Shown: positions 36,520 through 49,658, counted from the first letter of the stretch. The stretch: 64,000 bases of DNA from Tamarix chinensis (GCA_030549775.1 CM060173.1:5616501-5680500); one strand, 5' to 3'. The notes: generated by a model not told the origin, from the letters alone. Translations and numbers: made by a program.

Positions 36520-37244
36520 GCAACCCCCTCTTCTCCTCTCTTTTTTGCATACATACACATAGCACACATAGCCTCCCCAACCATTTTTATGTAGCTCCTC
36601 ATCGCCTTCCCTTCTCCCTCTACACTTCCCAGCTAATCATAGCTTCCCTCAACCATTTTTTTCCAGCCCTTGCAACACCCATCTCCCTAATAACCACACA
36701 CACACAATCCACCACCACTTACTTCCTCTCCTCCTCATTCTTCTTCTTACTCCTCCTCCTCCTCCTCCTCTTCTTCTCCTTCTCCTTCTCCTTCTTCTCC
36801 TTCTTCCTCTATCGAAGCTACTCACCCCCTCCTTCTAGCACCTTCCACCTTCCAACCACCACCCCAAACCAACCAACCTTCCCATCCATTCCGTGCACCA
36901 CTGTCGGCCCTATGGCCTACACTACCCTTCTCCTACAACACCCTTCCTCGTAACCAAACCAACCTACAAAACACCCTCCATCCTTAGCTCCAACTCATGC
37001 CTACCCTCACCACCTTGAAAAACCTAACCACCATTAGCTGGTCATCCTATTGACCCCCAACCAACACCACCCACTCCCTAGCCAACTATGTAACACCCCG
37101 AGTCAATACAACCACACAAGGGCTACCTTGGAGAACTTTTGGATTGATCGGTTGGCCCCACAGATCAACACAAGCCCTTTTAGCATGCTTTGTCCTCACT
37201 CATGCACTTTTTGAGAAATTTTTAGAAAATTTCTGAAACTACCT

Positions 37245-37315
37245 AGGAGAGTCGTCCATCCTAAAAATTACTCCATGGCCAACACGCTTAACTATGGAGT
37301 TCTTAGGATAAAATC
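37245..37315 (-). ncRNA. 5S rRNA-like domain in Cassandra LTR (left)
   Basis: Minus strand holds AAGAACTCCATAGTTAAGCG and TAGGATGGACGAC, matching the box A/intermediate region and box C area of plant 5S rRNA genes. It is an element-borne copy, diverged from and not part of a 5S array. Confidence 0.75.
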
Positions 37316-37525
37316 ACAAAAGGATGGTATACCATGTTGATATAAGTAACCAGATCAATCCTTATAATACTCTACTCAATTTAAGATATTGCATTCACCC
37401 CACTCAAAGAACGCAATGTTCTTGTTGTGCCTCAACCACTAACTATCTTAATATAGTTTATCCCAATAATAGTTCTGCTAGGTGACTAACTAGCTTATCC
37501 AAGTTTACCTCACAGTCGCGGTTTT

Positions 37526-37537
37526 GCTCTGACACCA
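37526..37537 (-). other. Primer binding site of Cassandra
   Basis: TGGTGTCAGAGC on the minus strand, two bases inside the LTR; one mismatch to the initiator-Met tRNA 3' end complement TGGTATCAGAGC. Confidence 0.85.
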
Positions 37538-37689
37538 TTTGTAACATCCTAAGTTAATACGACCACGTGGGGGCTACCTTGGAGCGCTTTTAGATTGATT
37601 GGTTGACCCCATATATCAACACGAGTCCTTTTAGCATGCTTTGTTATCACTCACGCACTTCCCGAGAATTTTTTAAAAAATTTATGAAA

Positions 37690-37765
37690 CTTCCGAAGAG
37701 GGTCACCCATCCTAAAAATTGCTCCACGGCCAGCACGCTTAATTGTGGAGTTCTTAGGATGGAAT
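37690..37765 (-). ncRNA. 5S rRNA-like domain in Cassandra LTR (right)
   Basis: Minus strand holds AAGAACTCCACAATTAAGCG, TGCTGG and TAGGATGGGTGACC, the most 5S-like copy in the window. TAGGATGGGTGACC matches the box C part exactly. Confidence 0.8.
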
Positions 37766-40235
37766 CACCAAAAAATGGTATACCATGTTGATATAAGTAA
37801 CCAGATTAATCCTTATAACACTCTCCTTAATTTTGGGTATTACAAACTAGCTCACTAACCTGCCTTTTCCTCTTTTTGTGTGTGCATGGCTCATGTTGCA
37901 TGCGTAGCATGAGTTGTGTTTGGCTTTAAATTATTTTGGAACCTATTATTTATATGGAAGGGTATTTTTATAATTTTAGGATTTAAATATTTTATTATTA
38001 TAATTATTATTTTATCAGTTGAAATATTAATTTGGCATTTTGGTATTATTTTCATGAACGAAAGTTCTTTAGTGGGATCTCATAATATTTAGTAGGATAC
38101 TGTTGTTTTTCATTTTTGCTAGAATTCACTTAACTTTTATACTCTACTAAAATGGTAAATTTCGTATGATAACATATTAGAGTTTTTGTGTGGAAATATG
38201 TTAATCTTGGTATGTTAAATATAGTTATTTGTTATATCCTAAAAATCTACAAAAAGAGCATGTTATCATATATATGATATTTTAGGGACAAAAATATGGT
38301 AAAATGATCTTTCATGATTATGTGTGACATATACGTGAAAAATGATAGGATGAATATGCTTATATTTATTTTATGGAATAATAGTCATGGGTGTGTGTCC
38401 TAAGGGCAATTTGGTAATTTTATATGTATTATGATTTTTACAATGACAAGCATGCTTAATGTGTTATATGTTTCTAAGCATGAGATTACGTAACCTTGGA
38501 TGTATTAAATACGTATGTTAGGGCTTTATATGCAAAACCTTGAATAAGGACAAATTGGTCATTTTCATCCTAATATACCTAAAAGTAAAAATTGAACCTA
38601 GGATGGTCTTAGCATATTTTTATGATTGACCTTGGTAATTATTTTGATTTTGGTTGTCTCAGAATAATTGGGAACGAGTAAAATGGCTAAAGTATGGGAA
38701 TTGGATCTATATGAATTGTAAGTGATTTCGTGGTCACCTTAATAAAATACTAATACTTAAATTGAAAGACCTCGAGATTTGCTACCCTAAAGACGTGGTT
38801 TAACCCATGGTTGATTATAGATTTTTTGCTAGCGTAACCTAGTGTCTTAGTCAGGCTCTATATATTACTATATTCTATTCTATAGATTGAGAGAGGGCAT
38901 GCATACTTATAGATTAGGTGTCATTACTATTAGAGTACTATATTACATTTGTGTACCAGTGCGACCAGAGTACCTTTGCGTCCTTGGGTTGATAGTCGGT
39001 AGGATATTGTGTTGCCTTGGTGTGCCGGTATGATTAGAGTACCTTAGTGTCTTCAGGTTTGATGTGATCTCCCCTCGAGTAAATAAAAATAGAAATGATG
39101 TATGGATTATTGGATTGGTTAGTAGCAACCTTCGTGTCTATCTATAGTTCGGTAGTAGCCTTTGTCCTTACCTGTGTTTTGGTAGCTGCCTTCGTGCCTA
39201 CCTGTGATGTAATGAGTTTTTATTGATTTATGCTTGTGAGGCTAACTATGTTATATGATTTATTGGGAATTATGATGAGGTATGTGGCCTGTGGTGATTA
39301 TCTTGTTTTTGGGTTGATATTGCTTCTAATTATTCTACAAAGAGAATCTCTTTGATGTTTCATTGGTAAGTTTTAGTTAATTCTTGATGAACGAGTATGA
39401 ATAGTACATGTTATTGGTGGTATATGGTTAAATGAATGGTTAATTGATGTATTTACAATTCGATATTTTATACCACGTATTATTGTGATGCCCAACTTGT
39501 TTTCGACATTAGTTTTTCATTTTGGTTTAGTATAAACGGTTTCTTTTATGGGCCCTTGTATATTTTGGTTTAGTAGTTCCGTTTGAGAGCATAGAACTAT
39601 CCAGTGTATTTTGGTATATTATTTTTTATTGTATTTGGACGCCTATGTCCTTCTATATTCTCTCTCTCTGATTTTTGTAAATCTATGATGTTACTTTTAT
39701 GTAGCACACTACTTATCTTTTGTCTCCTCTAATATGTTTCTTGTAATCTTGTGTTAAATCTAAGCAGAATTATAATTTTAGCATTAACACTTGGTATGAG
39801 AATGGAATAGGTAATCGGCCTTATACTAAGTAAAGCGGTAACACTCTTTATTTTTATTGTTTTAGCTTTTACACTTAACTTTGTAAACAAAAAAATTTTA
39901 TTCGTAAAAACCAGGGTGTTACATGCACTAAGGAAACTACCAACAAACCATACCAAACTCGAACATACCAAAGGCTACCACACAAAATTTACTTTTCCTT
40001 TTATTTTTTTTAGGAGATACAAGAGATAACCCTAAGATGTATAAAGTACACCATTTATACCAATACACAAGCAACACAGTACCCTCTAACCATTCAACCT
40101 AGAAATGTATAAGGTAAACCAATCATATTGGCATACTGAGGTAACACAATACCCTCCCTCCCAACTAGGACACCTAATCCTTAAGTCTGCATACCATCAA
40201 AGAAGTTTAAGAACTATTTATATTTATTTAAGGCC

Positions 40236-41371
40236 TTGATTGGAATGTCGAGGTATCCAACAAGGACTATCATTGATCATGACTAGGACTATCAAAGTAA
40301 CCCCAATGCTCTAGAACCCCAGATGAAGAAATAACACTCCTACTTTGAAATTCACCATCTTTAGAATGTTTAGCATAGGGACGCCATATAGAGATATTCT
40401 CAATAGGAACACTAACGATCACTTAGGGATTTGGGATTGAACTTGGAGGAATAATGTAATGCCATGCACCCATCTCATGGTATGGCTACTCCAACATGGA
40501 ATACTACCTTAAAAACCCTCCCTAGTTAACAAAAATATCATTTATAACTCATTATGCCCATTATGTCTATTAGAATATAAAGACTTTACCTATAGGTTTT
40601 GCTTCTACGCGACCTCAAAATATGTATGGGAAACTCTTAAGGTAGGAATAATCACAAATTTCCTTATTCAAAATAAATTCACGTCATAGGTATGATAAAA
40701 TTGCTTTGGTAGCAAATTAAGAGTCTAGAAAATACCTTAGGGATGTACTTTCACTATTGCTCTTTCTACTCTATGGTACTATAGAAATAAGTTTGTCTTT
40801 AACTCTGAAGATATCCATAATATCTTCAATATTCTCTCCAGATGATTATTCGAATGGAGATTTCTATCTAATACATTAGCTATGAAGTATAAGAGAATGT
40901 AGACAATCATAGTTAGCTGGAAGTCATTGGATACTGATTGGATCAAACTTAACACATATGGCTCTGTAATGAAGGTCTACCTCCAAGAAAGAGCGAGAAA
41001 AGCAATCAAAAACCATCTTGGATAGCAAGTGGCAAGATTTGCTAGAAACATAGGAATTTCACATAACTTACTTGTCGAGCTTTATACCCGTAGGAATGGT
41101 CAACAACTAGTTAAGAATTTAGGGATTATTTTGGACTATAGGGCTCTTTTGTTATACTTCTCTAAGGTTCACACTATGCACATGCTTAAGGAAGAAACAA
41201 GGTAGTGGATATTATCTTCCTTTGTAAATCTTATATCATCTGACTGCATATTTTTTGATGTATGCACAAACTTTGTTTCCTATATTTTGATAGATGATTT
41301 TAAGGGATTATGTATCCCCTAAACCATAACTATTAACCCTTTAATGTCTATATTTTACATTATAAAAAAAA
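40236..41371 (+). pseudogene. L1-type LINE ORF2 3' part and 3' end
   Basis: Continuation of the LINE at 10915-11425. Readable segments: PDEEIT near 40328, then after a frameshift FSIGTPYRDILNRN; WRNNVMPC and WLLQHGILP; NKNIIYNSLCPLCLLE (zinc-knuckle CPLC at 40555-40566); SKYVWETLKVG; FTIALSTLWYYRNKFVFN; and an RNase H start WIKLNTYG at about 40930-40955, where the catalytic Asp of the usual LNTDG is replaced by Tyr. Then GISHNLLVELY and NLGIILDYRALLL. Stops and frameshifts are frequent. An A-run at 41364-41371 is the probable 3' tail. Order and spacing agree with the left fragment being the same element. Confidence 0.75.
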
Positions 41372-43944
41372 TCATCTCATGATAACTGATAAGTAGTAAC
41401 CTAAATCTTAAAGTTAATTTCTTAAGAGAATTGTAATAAGTTGGATTAGTCCAAACTTATGCAAAATGACATGAGTTAAGTCCTAACTTATTATGACACT
41501 CGTAACTACTTTGTTTTTTGGTAGTATGGATTAAACATGTGAAAATGTTCATGATAACTCCATATTAATTAATATTTTCTATAAATATGATTCTTATTAA
41601 CATATTAACAAGATGTTTTGTAGATGTTCTCAATATAATCATTTCCTTATCATAAAAAATATTTAAAGTTTAGAAATTCTTTGATCATATATTTTCAGCC
41701 TAAGATCAATTATTGTTCTTATTTGAGTTTGTTAGTTATTTTTTCTTATAGTTACTCCATAGGCAGAAATAATGGTGTCTACATATTAGCATATATTATC
41801 AGCTAAGTTGCAAATATATTTCTATGGATTAATTTCTCTCCGCATTTATATTATTTTATAGTAAAGAATTATATTAAATAAATTCAGGTATAAGGTATGG
41901 AGCCAAATTTAGGCTTACACACTCTATTTTTTTTTTTATAAACATGGGAACATGCATTATTGTGTATTTTACGCATGGTTTATGAATGTTTTGTGCACAT
42001 TTAATGTTTAGATTTGGGATGATGCTATATTTGTGGTCTTAAATATAGGTATTGACTCAAGGTTAAGAGATTCAAGGAACCTTAGAAGTTAAGTAAGGTC
42101 TTGAATCAACAACATGATTGAGAATGCATGATTTGAGAATAAAATAGAAGTACAAGTATGAAGTCGTGTAATTCCTACCATGATCCACTCAAAAAATATA
42201 AAAAAAAAGAAAAAAAATTATAATCTCTTCACTAGTTTTCTAAAGTAACTTGAATCATCTCATTGAGAGGTTGGACACAAATATTATGGGCAAAATACCA
42301 AAGATTCTTCAAATAAACATAAAATGGCAAGATAGAGTTAAATAGAGGCTGCCTGTGTTGACTAACATGGTCATCTTTAATGCCAACAAAAATATTGAAG
42401 TTTTGCATCCAACACGATCGTGTTAGTGCCAACACTTGAAATTTGTGCATGATTTGAAGGTTGTTTGAGCGTTTACTTCAAAAGACTTTTCATATGAATT
42501 TTTTTGGTCCTTTTCTCCTAGTTATTTCCTATAGTTTTTTCTTCCTCCACTTTTATTTATAAAACTCTTAGATTATATTTTCTTTTCCAATTGTAACCAT
42601 AAAAAAAAATTTAAGAATCACTTTCGACACTTTGGGATTCAACATCATAATCTAATTTTCCAATCTATCAACTTTTGAATTGTGATTATGTTCTTTCACA
42701 TTGTTATCATACTTGTTATTTTGATTATGTGTGAGTAATTGTTTTATGTATGATTGAGTTAGTTTCAACCTAATATTGAATCAATGAATTGGTTTAGTCA
42801 TTTTCGATAATTGTTCAATTTTTTTGTTTGGTCACTAGTGCTTAATTTATCTAGGGTTAAATTGATTGATTGTGGGTTTAATTCACATAGATTGTTAATA
42901 TAAATAATTGAAAGGTGAAGATCAAAAACTAAATTTAGACATCGAATAGGAAATTACCAAATCACTAAAGTAGATAAGTGGTTCTCGAGAACCCATAGGA
43001 TTGTCTTAAATGTAATGTGTTTGATTTGACTTAGCACAATGAAACTAGGTTGCTAATTATAATTAAATAAGATGATTAGACCTTGAAAAGGCTAATGATT
43101 ATTATATGTTAATCACTCTTAATGAATTAAACACTCCATTTAATGATTAACTGATCCATTTATGCATGTTGAAAATGTAACCAAAGTTCAATCTTAGGTT
43201 ATTTCTATTAATTAAATTTGTTAGTTATCTAGCATGGTCATTAATCTCTTCCATTATCATTATATCCCTTCATTTGATTGCTTTATATAGTAAAACATAA
43301 TGTGAATCTATGGTTAACAACGAATTCTTTCAAGATATGACCTTATATCACTGCAATAAATTCTATGTGTTTGTGGGATTAGGTAAACAATTCCACACAT
43401 GACTATGAGCAACTCAATCCCACCTAGAGCTTACCTTGCTCCTAGCCTAAGACATCAAGAACAAGGAAGTCCATGATAATCCTTGTGAAGGATAGACACA
43501 ACTTAATATGAGTTAACAACACCCCTAATCAAGTTGTATGTATCCTTAGCTATGATATTTAAATGTTCATCTAGTAAAAAGGTAATCATGATAACTATTC
43601 CATTACTCCACCAATAGAGTCACCATCAAAAGAAATGGATGCCTAACGACCTTGATCTAAGAACTGAGACAAATCGTATAACCCTAGTTCCTCAACATAT
43701 TCTCTTAACAAAGGACTAATGAGTAATGGCAACCTAAGGAAGACAATTGAACTCTCTTGATCATGGCATCATAATCTCCCTCTCTCTCTCTCCCTCTATC
43801 CCTCCCTCTCTCACCCCTCCCTTCCCCTCCCCCTCTCTCTATATATACAGATTTCACTACTTCAAACTTACTCTCTAAATACGAAAGACTATACTTACTT
43901 CACAATCAAGAATTCTGTAGTTTCATTTCCACTCCACAATCCAC
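41372..43944. other. AT-rich unassigned DNA with LTR-like stretches
   Basis: No intact frame. The part 42340-42900 (CACGATCGTGTTAGTGCC at 42413, TTCAACATCATAATCT, GATTATGTGTGAGTAATTG) resembles, from memory, LTR/leader sequence of Athila-type Ty3-gypsy elements. At 43774-43848 a CT-rich tract is followed by TCTCTATATATAC, a promoter-like arrangement of pyrimidine tract plus TATA, as in the LTRs elsewhere. I could not find paired ends or TSDs. Confidence 0.35.
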
Positions 43945-45692
43945 TCAAAGGTCATAAGGGCTAAAAACATTTCTTAGGGATAGAGTTTTATGAAAGTTAT
44001 TTATCAAATAGTAGGATATTACCACCACATCTAGCATACCTTCGATTTTCTTTACATTTCTTATGTTAAGTGTTAAACCTAAAACATTTACAATACAAGA
44101 TATATGACAAAATAGAATAGAACAAAGATAGAGAGATAGATAGATAGATAAAAGAGAGTTTAAGGAGATCAAGTCTAACAAAAGAATAGCACATCTACAA
44201 GTGGACCAAAAACAAAAGAGAGATAAGCAACAAAGAGTTGAAGAATATCTAGAACAGAAGTGTCAAAGGAGGGATACCGGATAACCCTAACTATCACCCT
44301 AAAATTCTTTACAATAAGAAGGGGCCCTCAATCCACTAAAGTTAAAAACTCTTATACTCCTTTATTTATTGCATACCTCACACATAATCATAGAAAAAAA
44401 AAGAAGCATAACATTAGTATGCCATTTGCAATGAGTAAACCAAAACAACTATATAGAGGTAGCATGCTTACATATTCATTTAATATGTAAGATCATATGG
44501 TAAGAATACGGGGCACACCGACACACATGATAACACTAATTATGAACATTTACTATTCCACAAAACACATACGATAATGACCACTCATACATTAAAACAT
44601 AACAACATCAAAGTGATTATAAGAAGACTCGACATTGATCAAACTCAATCCTACTCTAATTATTAATACTTATTATGGTGACTAAACTAATCTAATTCAA
44701 TTCAATCAAACATTGAGAGGGGATATGTATTTCAATCTAAGACAATGATCGCTAAGGATGTACCACCAAAAATAGTTAATTCCAAGGCAAAGCTCACCAA
44801 TGAAACCATATGACAAAACAATCACCCACAAATAAAACCTCAACACCCCATCCCTTAAGTATATATACCCCTTATAGGGTTTATGTAATAACTATAGACT
44901 ATAATTGGTCCCTTTTACCTAAATGTCTAAGCTTCTGCTTTCAGGGTTGTGTCTAAGACATGAGATCTCAACTTAAGTTCTCTTTCAGTTTAAGTGATTG
45001 GTATTTTAATCAAGGTTATCACACTTAACCCAAATATAGATACTAATATCCATACTTAATCAATATAACAAATACATTCAATCCAACATGAATACAAGAG
45101 TCACAACAACACCAAGCCATAGAACATTCAAGGTTAAACATTAAACCAAAATCCAAACACTTAATTATTTTTATTCAATTCCAACCGTTAGACTTTATAA
45201 TTCTCAAAAGTCAACTATCAATCTTATGGATAAACAAATTACATTTAGGCATATTAAAAGCTTATTTAGCACATAAACGCCTAATACCACATAATTAACA
45301 TACCATACTTCACATGCCTATCATATATAATATAACATGACACATATATGTCGTGCTTGATAGAAAAATTACATAATCAATTATTCACTTTTAAGGCATA
45401 ACATGAGACTTTTTTTAAATCTTGGATCAAACAGTTTATACATGTCAAATACATCAATTTATAGTAAAATACACCTAGGAAATACCACAAGTATTTGTGT
45501 TACTATAAGTTCTAGCACTAGATGTATCTCTTTTACAAGTTAAATCCTCATCTATTTATATGTCTATAATGTGATATACTAAAATGGACTAGTTGCTTAT
45601 TTATGGCCATCAACTAGTTAATCTTGTCTACCATCCTCCATTTATGACCATCCTGTAATTCCCTATATATCTATATCCCTAACTATTTTGAA
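43945..45692 (-). mobile_element. Strongly decayed reverse LTR fragment
   Basis: ATATTACCACCACATCTAGC at 44017-44036 corresponds to ATTACCGCCACACTTAG of the family's 3' end (reversed). A decayed terminal hairpin region and TTAAGTGTTAAACCTAAAAC follow. AAGTTCTCTTTCAGTTTAAG followed by TGATTGGTATTTTAATCAAGG (44974-45015) is the reversed conserved TACTAATCACTT motif. Boundaries and TSD not resolved. Confidence 0.5.
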
Positions 45693-48600
45693 TGTAACAA
45701 TTTTAAGGGAGAAAATATAATAGATAATTTATATTAAATATTTAAGAAAGTTTTAAGAAGGGTTTACTTTAAGAGTTGAAATCCTTATCTTGCTAAATAT
45801 TAAGTATGTGTATTTTGTAAAATACCTTAAGGGCATTATTGATAATCATAAATAAAATTTAAATAAGTTCACATGATTAGAATTGATTATATTTGAATGT
45901 GTTCACAAGCATTTAGAAATTAGAATCTTATGTGGAATTTATAAGGGTGTTTTTGGAAATAAGGTTGCTTTGAGGGTTAAAAGTATTGATTTACTTTATC
46001 TTAATCCTAATTTTAATTAACCCAAACACATAACACATATTTAGTTATCTTAATTAACTTATTAATGTCTAATATTTACCTTGAGAAATATTAAATCTAC
46101 AACCCTTTTTGATTAAGGAGTGTTACCATACCTAATTAAGATACCACACCTTAGTCATGTTTTTCTTTACTTCATATTATACCCCTTGTACAACAGCTGG
46201 AGGCTCCTAAAATAGCTATATTTCCTGAACCTTTAAGTCTTATTAGATGACATGAGAACGGAGATAAAAGATCACATGTGCTATTTCACCCAACCACAAA
46301 ATCTCGAATAAGCTAACGGTTGCAACCATACCCCTGATGTATCTTTATCATCTTTAACTTGCTCTAATTTGAATAACCAAGCACCTCTAATTTTTTTGTT
46401 CAAATATCTTCTTAAATCTATTAGAATCCATATGAACACTTTTTAAATTTTTTTTATATGGATTTGGAATGATTTCGAAGTCAAATAAATTCGAGAATCG
46501 AAAATATGAAGAAGGCACTATATTTTAGGTAACTTGAAGTTGTTTGTTTTGTTAATCCAGGAGTGAATATGATTATTTATTTTTAAATATTTTACTTTTT
46601 GTCTTAAAGAGATAAAATATACTTTTACCTTAAGTATTTTGAAAATCTGAGCATGTGTTAAACATATTTAACCTAAGTATGCACAAAACCATAATTTCTA
46701 GATTTTTTCAAGTATGAAGATCGGATTTTTTTAAAAATAATGAGAAAGGATAATTTATATATTTTGAATAAGTTTTCTCTTAACATGTTTAGAAAATTAT
46801 AAAAAATATATTTCTACATGATGTATACATGAAACACATGCTTTAATGCAAAACAACATGCTAAGTCAATAAATGATTAGTTTTGAACATTTTATGTAAA
46901 TAATGCATGAAATGCATTTTAAATATAATTAAAAGACCTAAGTTAGATGTCAAACATCTTGATTATTGGTTTTGAAAAAGTTTGGGAGCATGATAACTTG
47001 TTTTGATATGTCAAATTTGCTAGTAAATGCATGCTAAGACTTGTTTGTGTTGAAAGGATGACCTTGTATAGGACCCAATCACGAAGATAGGTACTTTTAA
47101 TGGTGTCATGGAAAACATTAAGTCCAAATAAATAACATATAAAAACATACTAAGTCATGAATATCCACTAGCACAGTGGCATGTGCTTAATGTGTAGCCA
47201 TGAGATTTGATGTAGAGGTTGGGGGTTCAAACCTTGGTAGGTAATATTTTTTTTATAACTAAAAACATATCAATAACCAACCCAACTAAAATGCAAGTGA
47301 TGCATTAGAGAAAAGCTCTAATCAAAACCCCAAACACTACATTTTTATCTAATTTTATTGATTTAAAACTAAGTATGTCATAGATCAAAGTTCTAGTTAT
47401 CTTAACATATTTTTTGATATTGTAGTCATCGTTAACCTGTAACTTTTCTAGAGTGTTTTAATTATTTTTATAATTCATCACATTTTCATATAAATTGTTA
47501 TTAAAATAAATAACAATTCATAAAAATAATTAAAAAACATCAATATAAGTTATTTTATTTTATCATATTACGTTTAAATATGGTTTGATACTCTAAAACC
47601 CTAGCTCCGTCACTGATAGGATCGACATGTATTCTCTCAATACTTATACAGTTAACCTTGTGAGATTTTAGCCAAGTTTCACGCTACCCTATGAGCATAT
47701 TTCATGGGCTATAGAGGGTATTATATACCTAAAAAGTGGATGAACTATATAGTGTGTTGGTTATCCGTATAAGATTATAGCCATACTCCATTTCCATAGA
47801 AGGATTGAATGTCCTAGATGATGTACGTCTAACTTATATATGGTTGCAGTCAAGATCCATTCCCATAGAAGGACTAGATGGCATAGAAATGTTATATTGA
47901 TTATGGTTGATATGACAATACTAGGAATTCCTTAATCTAGTATTGTAAAATGTGATCACCTATACTAAATATAAATGAGCGATAGGATTATGAGTTGTTT
48001 ATTAGTACATATGGGTATAATTGAGTTACATAGTTGAAAATTATGTGATTATTGTCATATTATTAACATGTTTCCATGTATATGTTTAATGTTTTAATAA
48101 TAATAATCTATATGCATATGTTAGATGTATATATAGTATATCAATTATTATTGGTAATTACACACTTTATTTGATACTTGGCCAATATGAACCTTTACAT
48201 GGTTTTATAATGGGCCACTACAATGATCCTAATAATGTTAGGTGATTAGGGGACATAGTGTAAGAGGCCTTAATAGATACTATCTAAAGATTTATTTTAT
48301 AGGTTGGGAGGAGAGAATTATCCCACGTTTTATACAATCAAAAATTTTATATGTAGACCGTAATTTCTATTTAGTTTGTTGGGACATACTACAACCTAGT
48401 CTAGTTATAGAAACACTAGAACTTATTTGCATAACAATAGAGGTTGATAATCTAATGTTATGATATATGTGTTGTTCCTGCACCTTATAGGAACCCTTTT
48501 GAATAAAATAACATAGATAATCAAATGTAATAGAGGAGGTCAAACCATGTAAAATATAAACCAATCAAATATTTCCATACTTGAATCTTTATTACTATTC

Positions 48601-49359
48601 TTATAAGTAGTATAAGAATTCAATAAAACTCAACCTTATGTTTTTCCTTATCAAGATTAATTGTAAACAACCTTTTAGCTAATACACTCAATTAATAAGA
48701 TTCTCTTATATTGAACCTCTAGATCTAGAACCACATGAAGTATCTTTAAATTATTGTTTCTTGCCCTTGATTTATGTTGTGCATGACAACTACTATACAA
48801 TATAAGCCTTTATATAGGCTAACAAGACCCCTAGAATCAACAAAAGACAAAATTTAGAGTAAAAGGATAAGTCTTGATGAAAAGCAAATCGCCACATAAA
48901 ATTTAGGCATTAGCACAAACATGCCTGTGGATGGAGGCTACTTGTGTTGACCAACATGTACCCCACTTGTTGAGCCTTGATTTATCCATTTTGTTCCTCT
49001 TCAACATTATCCTTTCATTTTGACCTTTGAACAACCTTCTACTTTTTTCCTTCCATTCTAGGTCATTTTAGATTTCACACATGGAATTAAATTCTAACAA
49101 GTTGCATATTTTTGGTTCATGAGTTGTACACTCTTTAAGTTCATATATTTTAGAGATCACTCTTACATTATATATATCTTAATATTACACTCTAATATTT
49201 GATTGTGGTTTATTTTGTTCTTGTATTTAGTATAAGGTAGTTGTTGAGAGATTTATCTTATATTAGATATAATGATGTCACACCACATTTTGATTTAGCT
49301 TCCACACTAAAACCATTTTTTTATTTTCTAAAAAAGTATTGAAAAATGTGGGTGTTACA
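45693..49359 (+). mobile_element. Decayed forward LTR with clear 3' end
   Basis: The 3' end GTGGGTGTTACA at 49348-49359 is preceded at 49227-49262 by a terminal hairpin TAGTATAAG/CTTATATTA. A TGTAACAATTTT at 45693 is a possible start, but the flanking pentamers (TTGAA and CATTC) do not match, so the left end is uncertain. Two degenerate repeats near 47780-47880 (CCATAGAAGGA) may be relics of modules. A SINE is inserted at 47150-47259. Confidence 0.45.
47150..47259 (+). mobile_element. tRNA-derived SINE-like element
   Basis: A box-A-like TAGCACAGTGGCATG (47169-47183) is followed 41 bp later by a box-B GGTTCAAACCT (47224-47234), the spacing of a Pol III promoter, then an 8-T run (47247-47254). 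The unit is flanked by a perfect 10-bp direct repeat TAAAAACATA (47140-47149 and 47260-47269). A box A/B head, T-tail and TSD fit a short plant SINE. It does not fold as a tRNA, so a functional tRNA gene is unlikely. Confidence 0.5.
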
Positions 49360-49658
49360 CATTCATCAAATTCTAAATTTCTATGGATGCATAATGGATA
49401 TAAGAAATGAATAAGAAAATGAGTGTAGATAGTATGTATAAGAAATTTCAAACATAAGTCCCTAATTTGTGGAAATAAAGAATATTCCAATATCCCCATT
49501 CATTTAATGATTAGTTGTAACATTGATATATGTTATAAGCTTGGTAACAGCTTCTAAAAATAAATAATTTATCATTCAAATTAAAGAAAAAGTTCTCTAC
49601 ATGAAGACACATCAAGCTTTAAGCTAAAATATAGAATTTGATAATCAAAGGAAGTAAA
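49360..49658. other. Unassigned AT-rich DNA before a Cassandra LTR
   Basis: No frame or repeat recognised. The last bases (AAAGGAAGTAAA at 49647-49658) are purine-rich and directly precede a Cassandra LTR start, as a polypurine tract would, so this may be the remains of an interior. Confidence 0.35.

Larger units (their letters stand above)
37089..37844 (-). mobile_element. Intact Cassandra TRIM retrotransposon
   Basis: Two 305-bp LTRs (37089-37393 and 37540-37844) enclose a 146-bp non-coding interior; TSD AACTA is perfect (37084-37088 and 37845-37849). On the minus strand the interior begins AATGGTGTCAGAGC, 11 of 12 matches to the initiator-Met tRNA primer site, and ends in the purine-rich GAGTGGGGTGAA before the downstream LTR. 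Each LTR carries a 5S rRNA-like segment with its Pol III promoter parts. These are the hallmarks of Cassandra, a non-autonomous element that needs proteins from other elements. The LTRs differ mostly by transitions, so it is not very recent. It sits in the pyrimidine tract of S9. Confidence 0.9.
36052..39923 (+). mobile_element. Solo LTR S9 (family B-like), nested in S8
   Basis: Starts TGTAACACCCC and ends CAGGGTGTTACA with a perfect TSD TGCAC (36047-36051 and 39924-39928). About 3.1 kb without the Cassandra insert. Pyrimidine-rich tract 36300-36960 with TATA at 36508-36519; leader from 37850; a short GGTAATTT stretch near 38400; the conserved ATACTAATACTTAAATTGAAAG motif at 38745; a gCGACCAGAGTACC module near 38960; terminal hairpin ACTTGGTAT/ATACTAAGT at 39787-39833. 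It lacks the CCGGTCCACCGG modules seen in the other copies. Confidence 0.85.
35331..40235 (-). mobile_element. Decayed LTR fragment S8 in the LINE, holding S9
   Basis: After S3 the LINE continues for only about 20 bp (frame giving KEDG). Then a degenerate, reversed LTR end starts near 35331 (CACAACACCC, then a decayed terminal hairpin and TTTTAAGGCT). Reverse family-B words follow (35720-35800, CTATCCATTGAATAGGTAGG) and, after S9, a CAGTACCCTC..ATTGGCATACTGAG block (40080-40200). LINE coding resumes by about 40300. Only roughly the 3' kilobase of an LTR is present, and no clear TSD was found, so both ends are approximate. Confidence 0.5.

Noticed and set aside
37245..37765. A genuine 5S rRNA gene
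   Set aside because: Only parts match 5S rRNA, both copies are inside matching LTRs, and the layout is that of Cassandra.
47169..47234. A functional tRNA gene
   Set aside because: A and B boxes are present but no cloverleaf with an anticodon arm can be drawn; SINE interpretation preferred.
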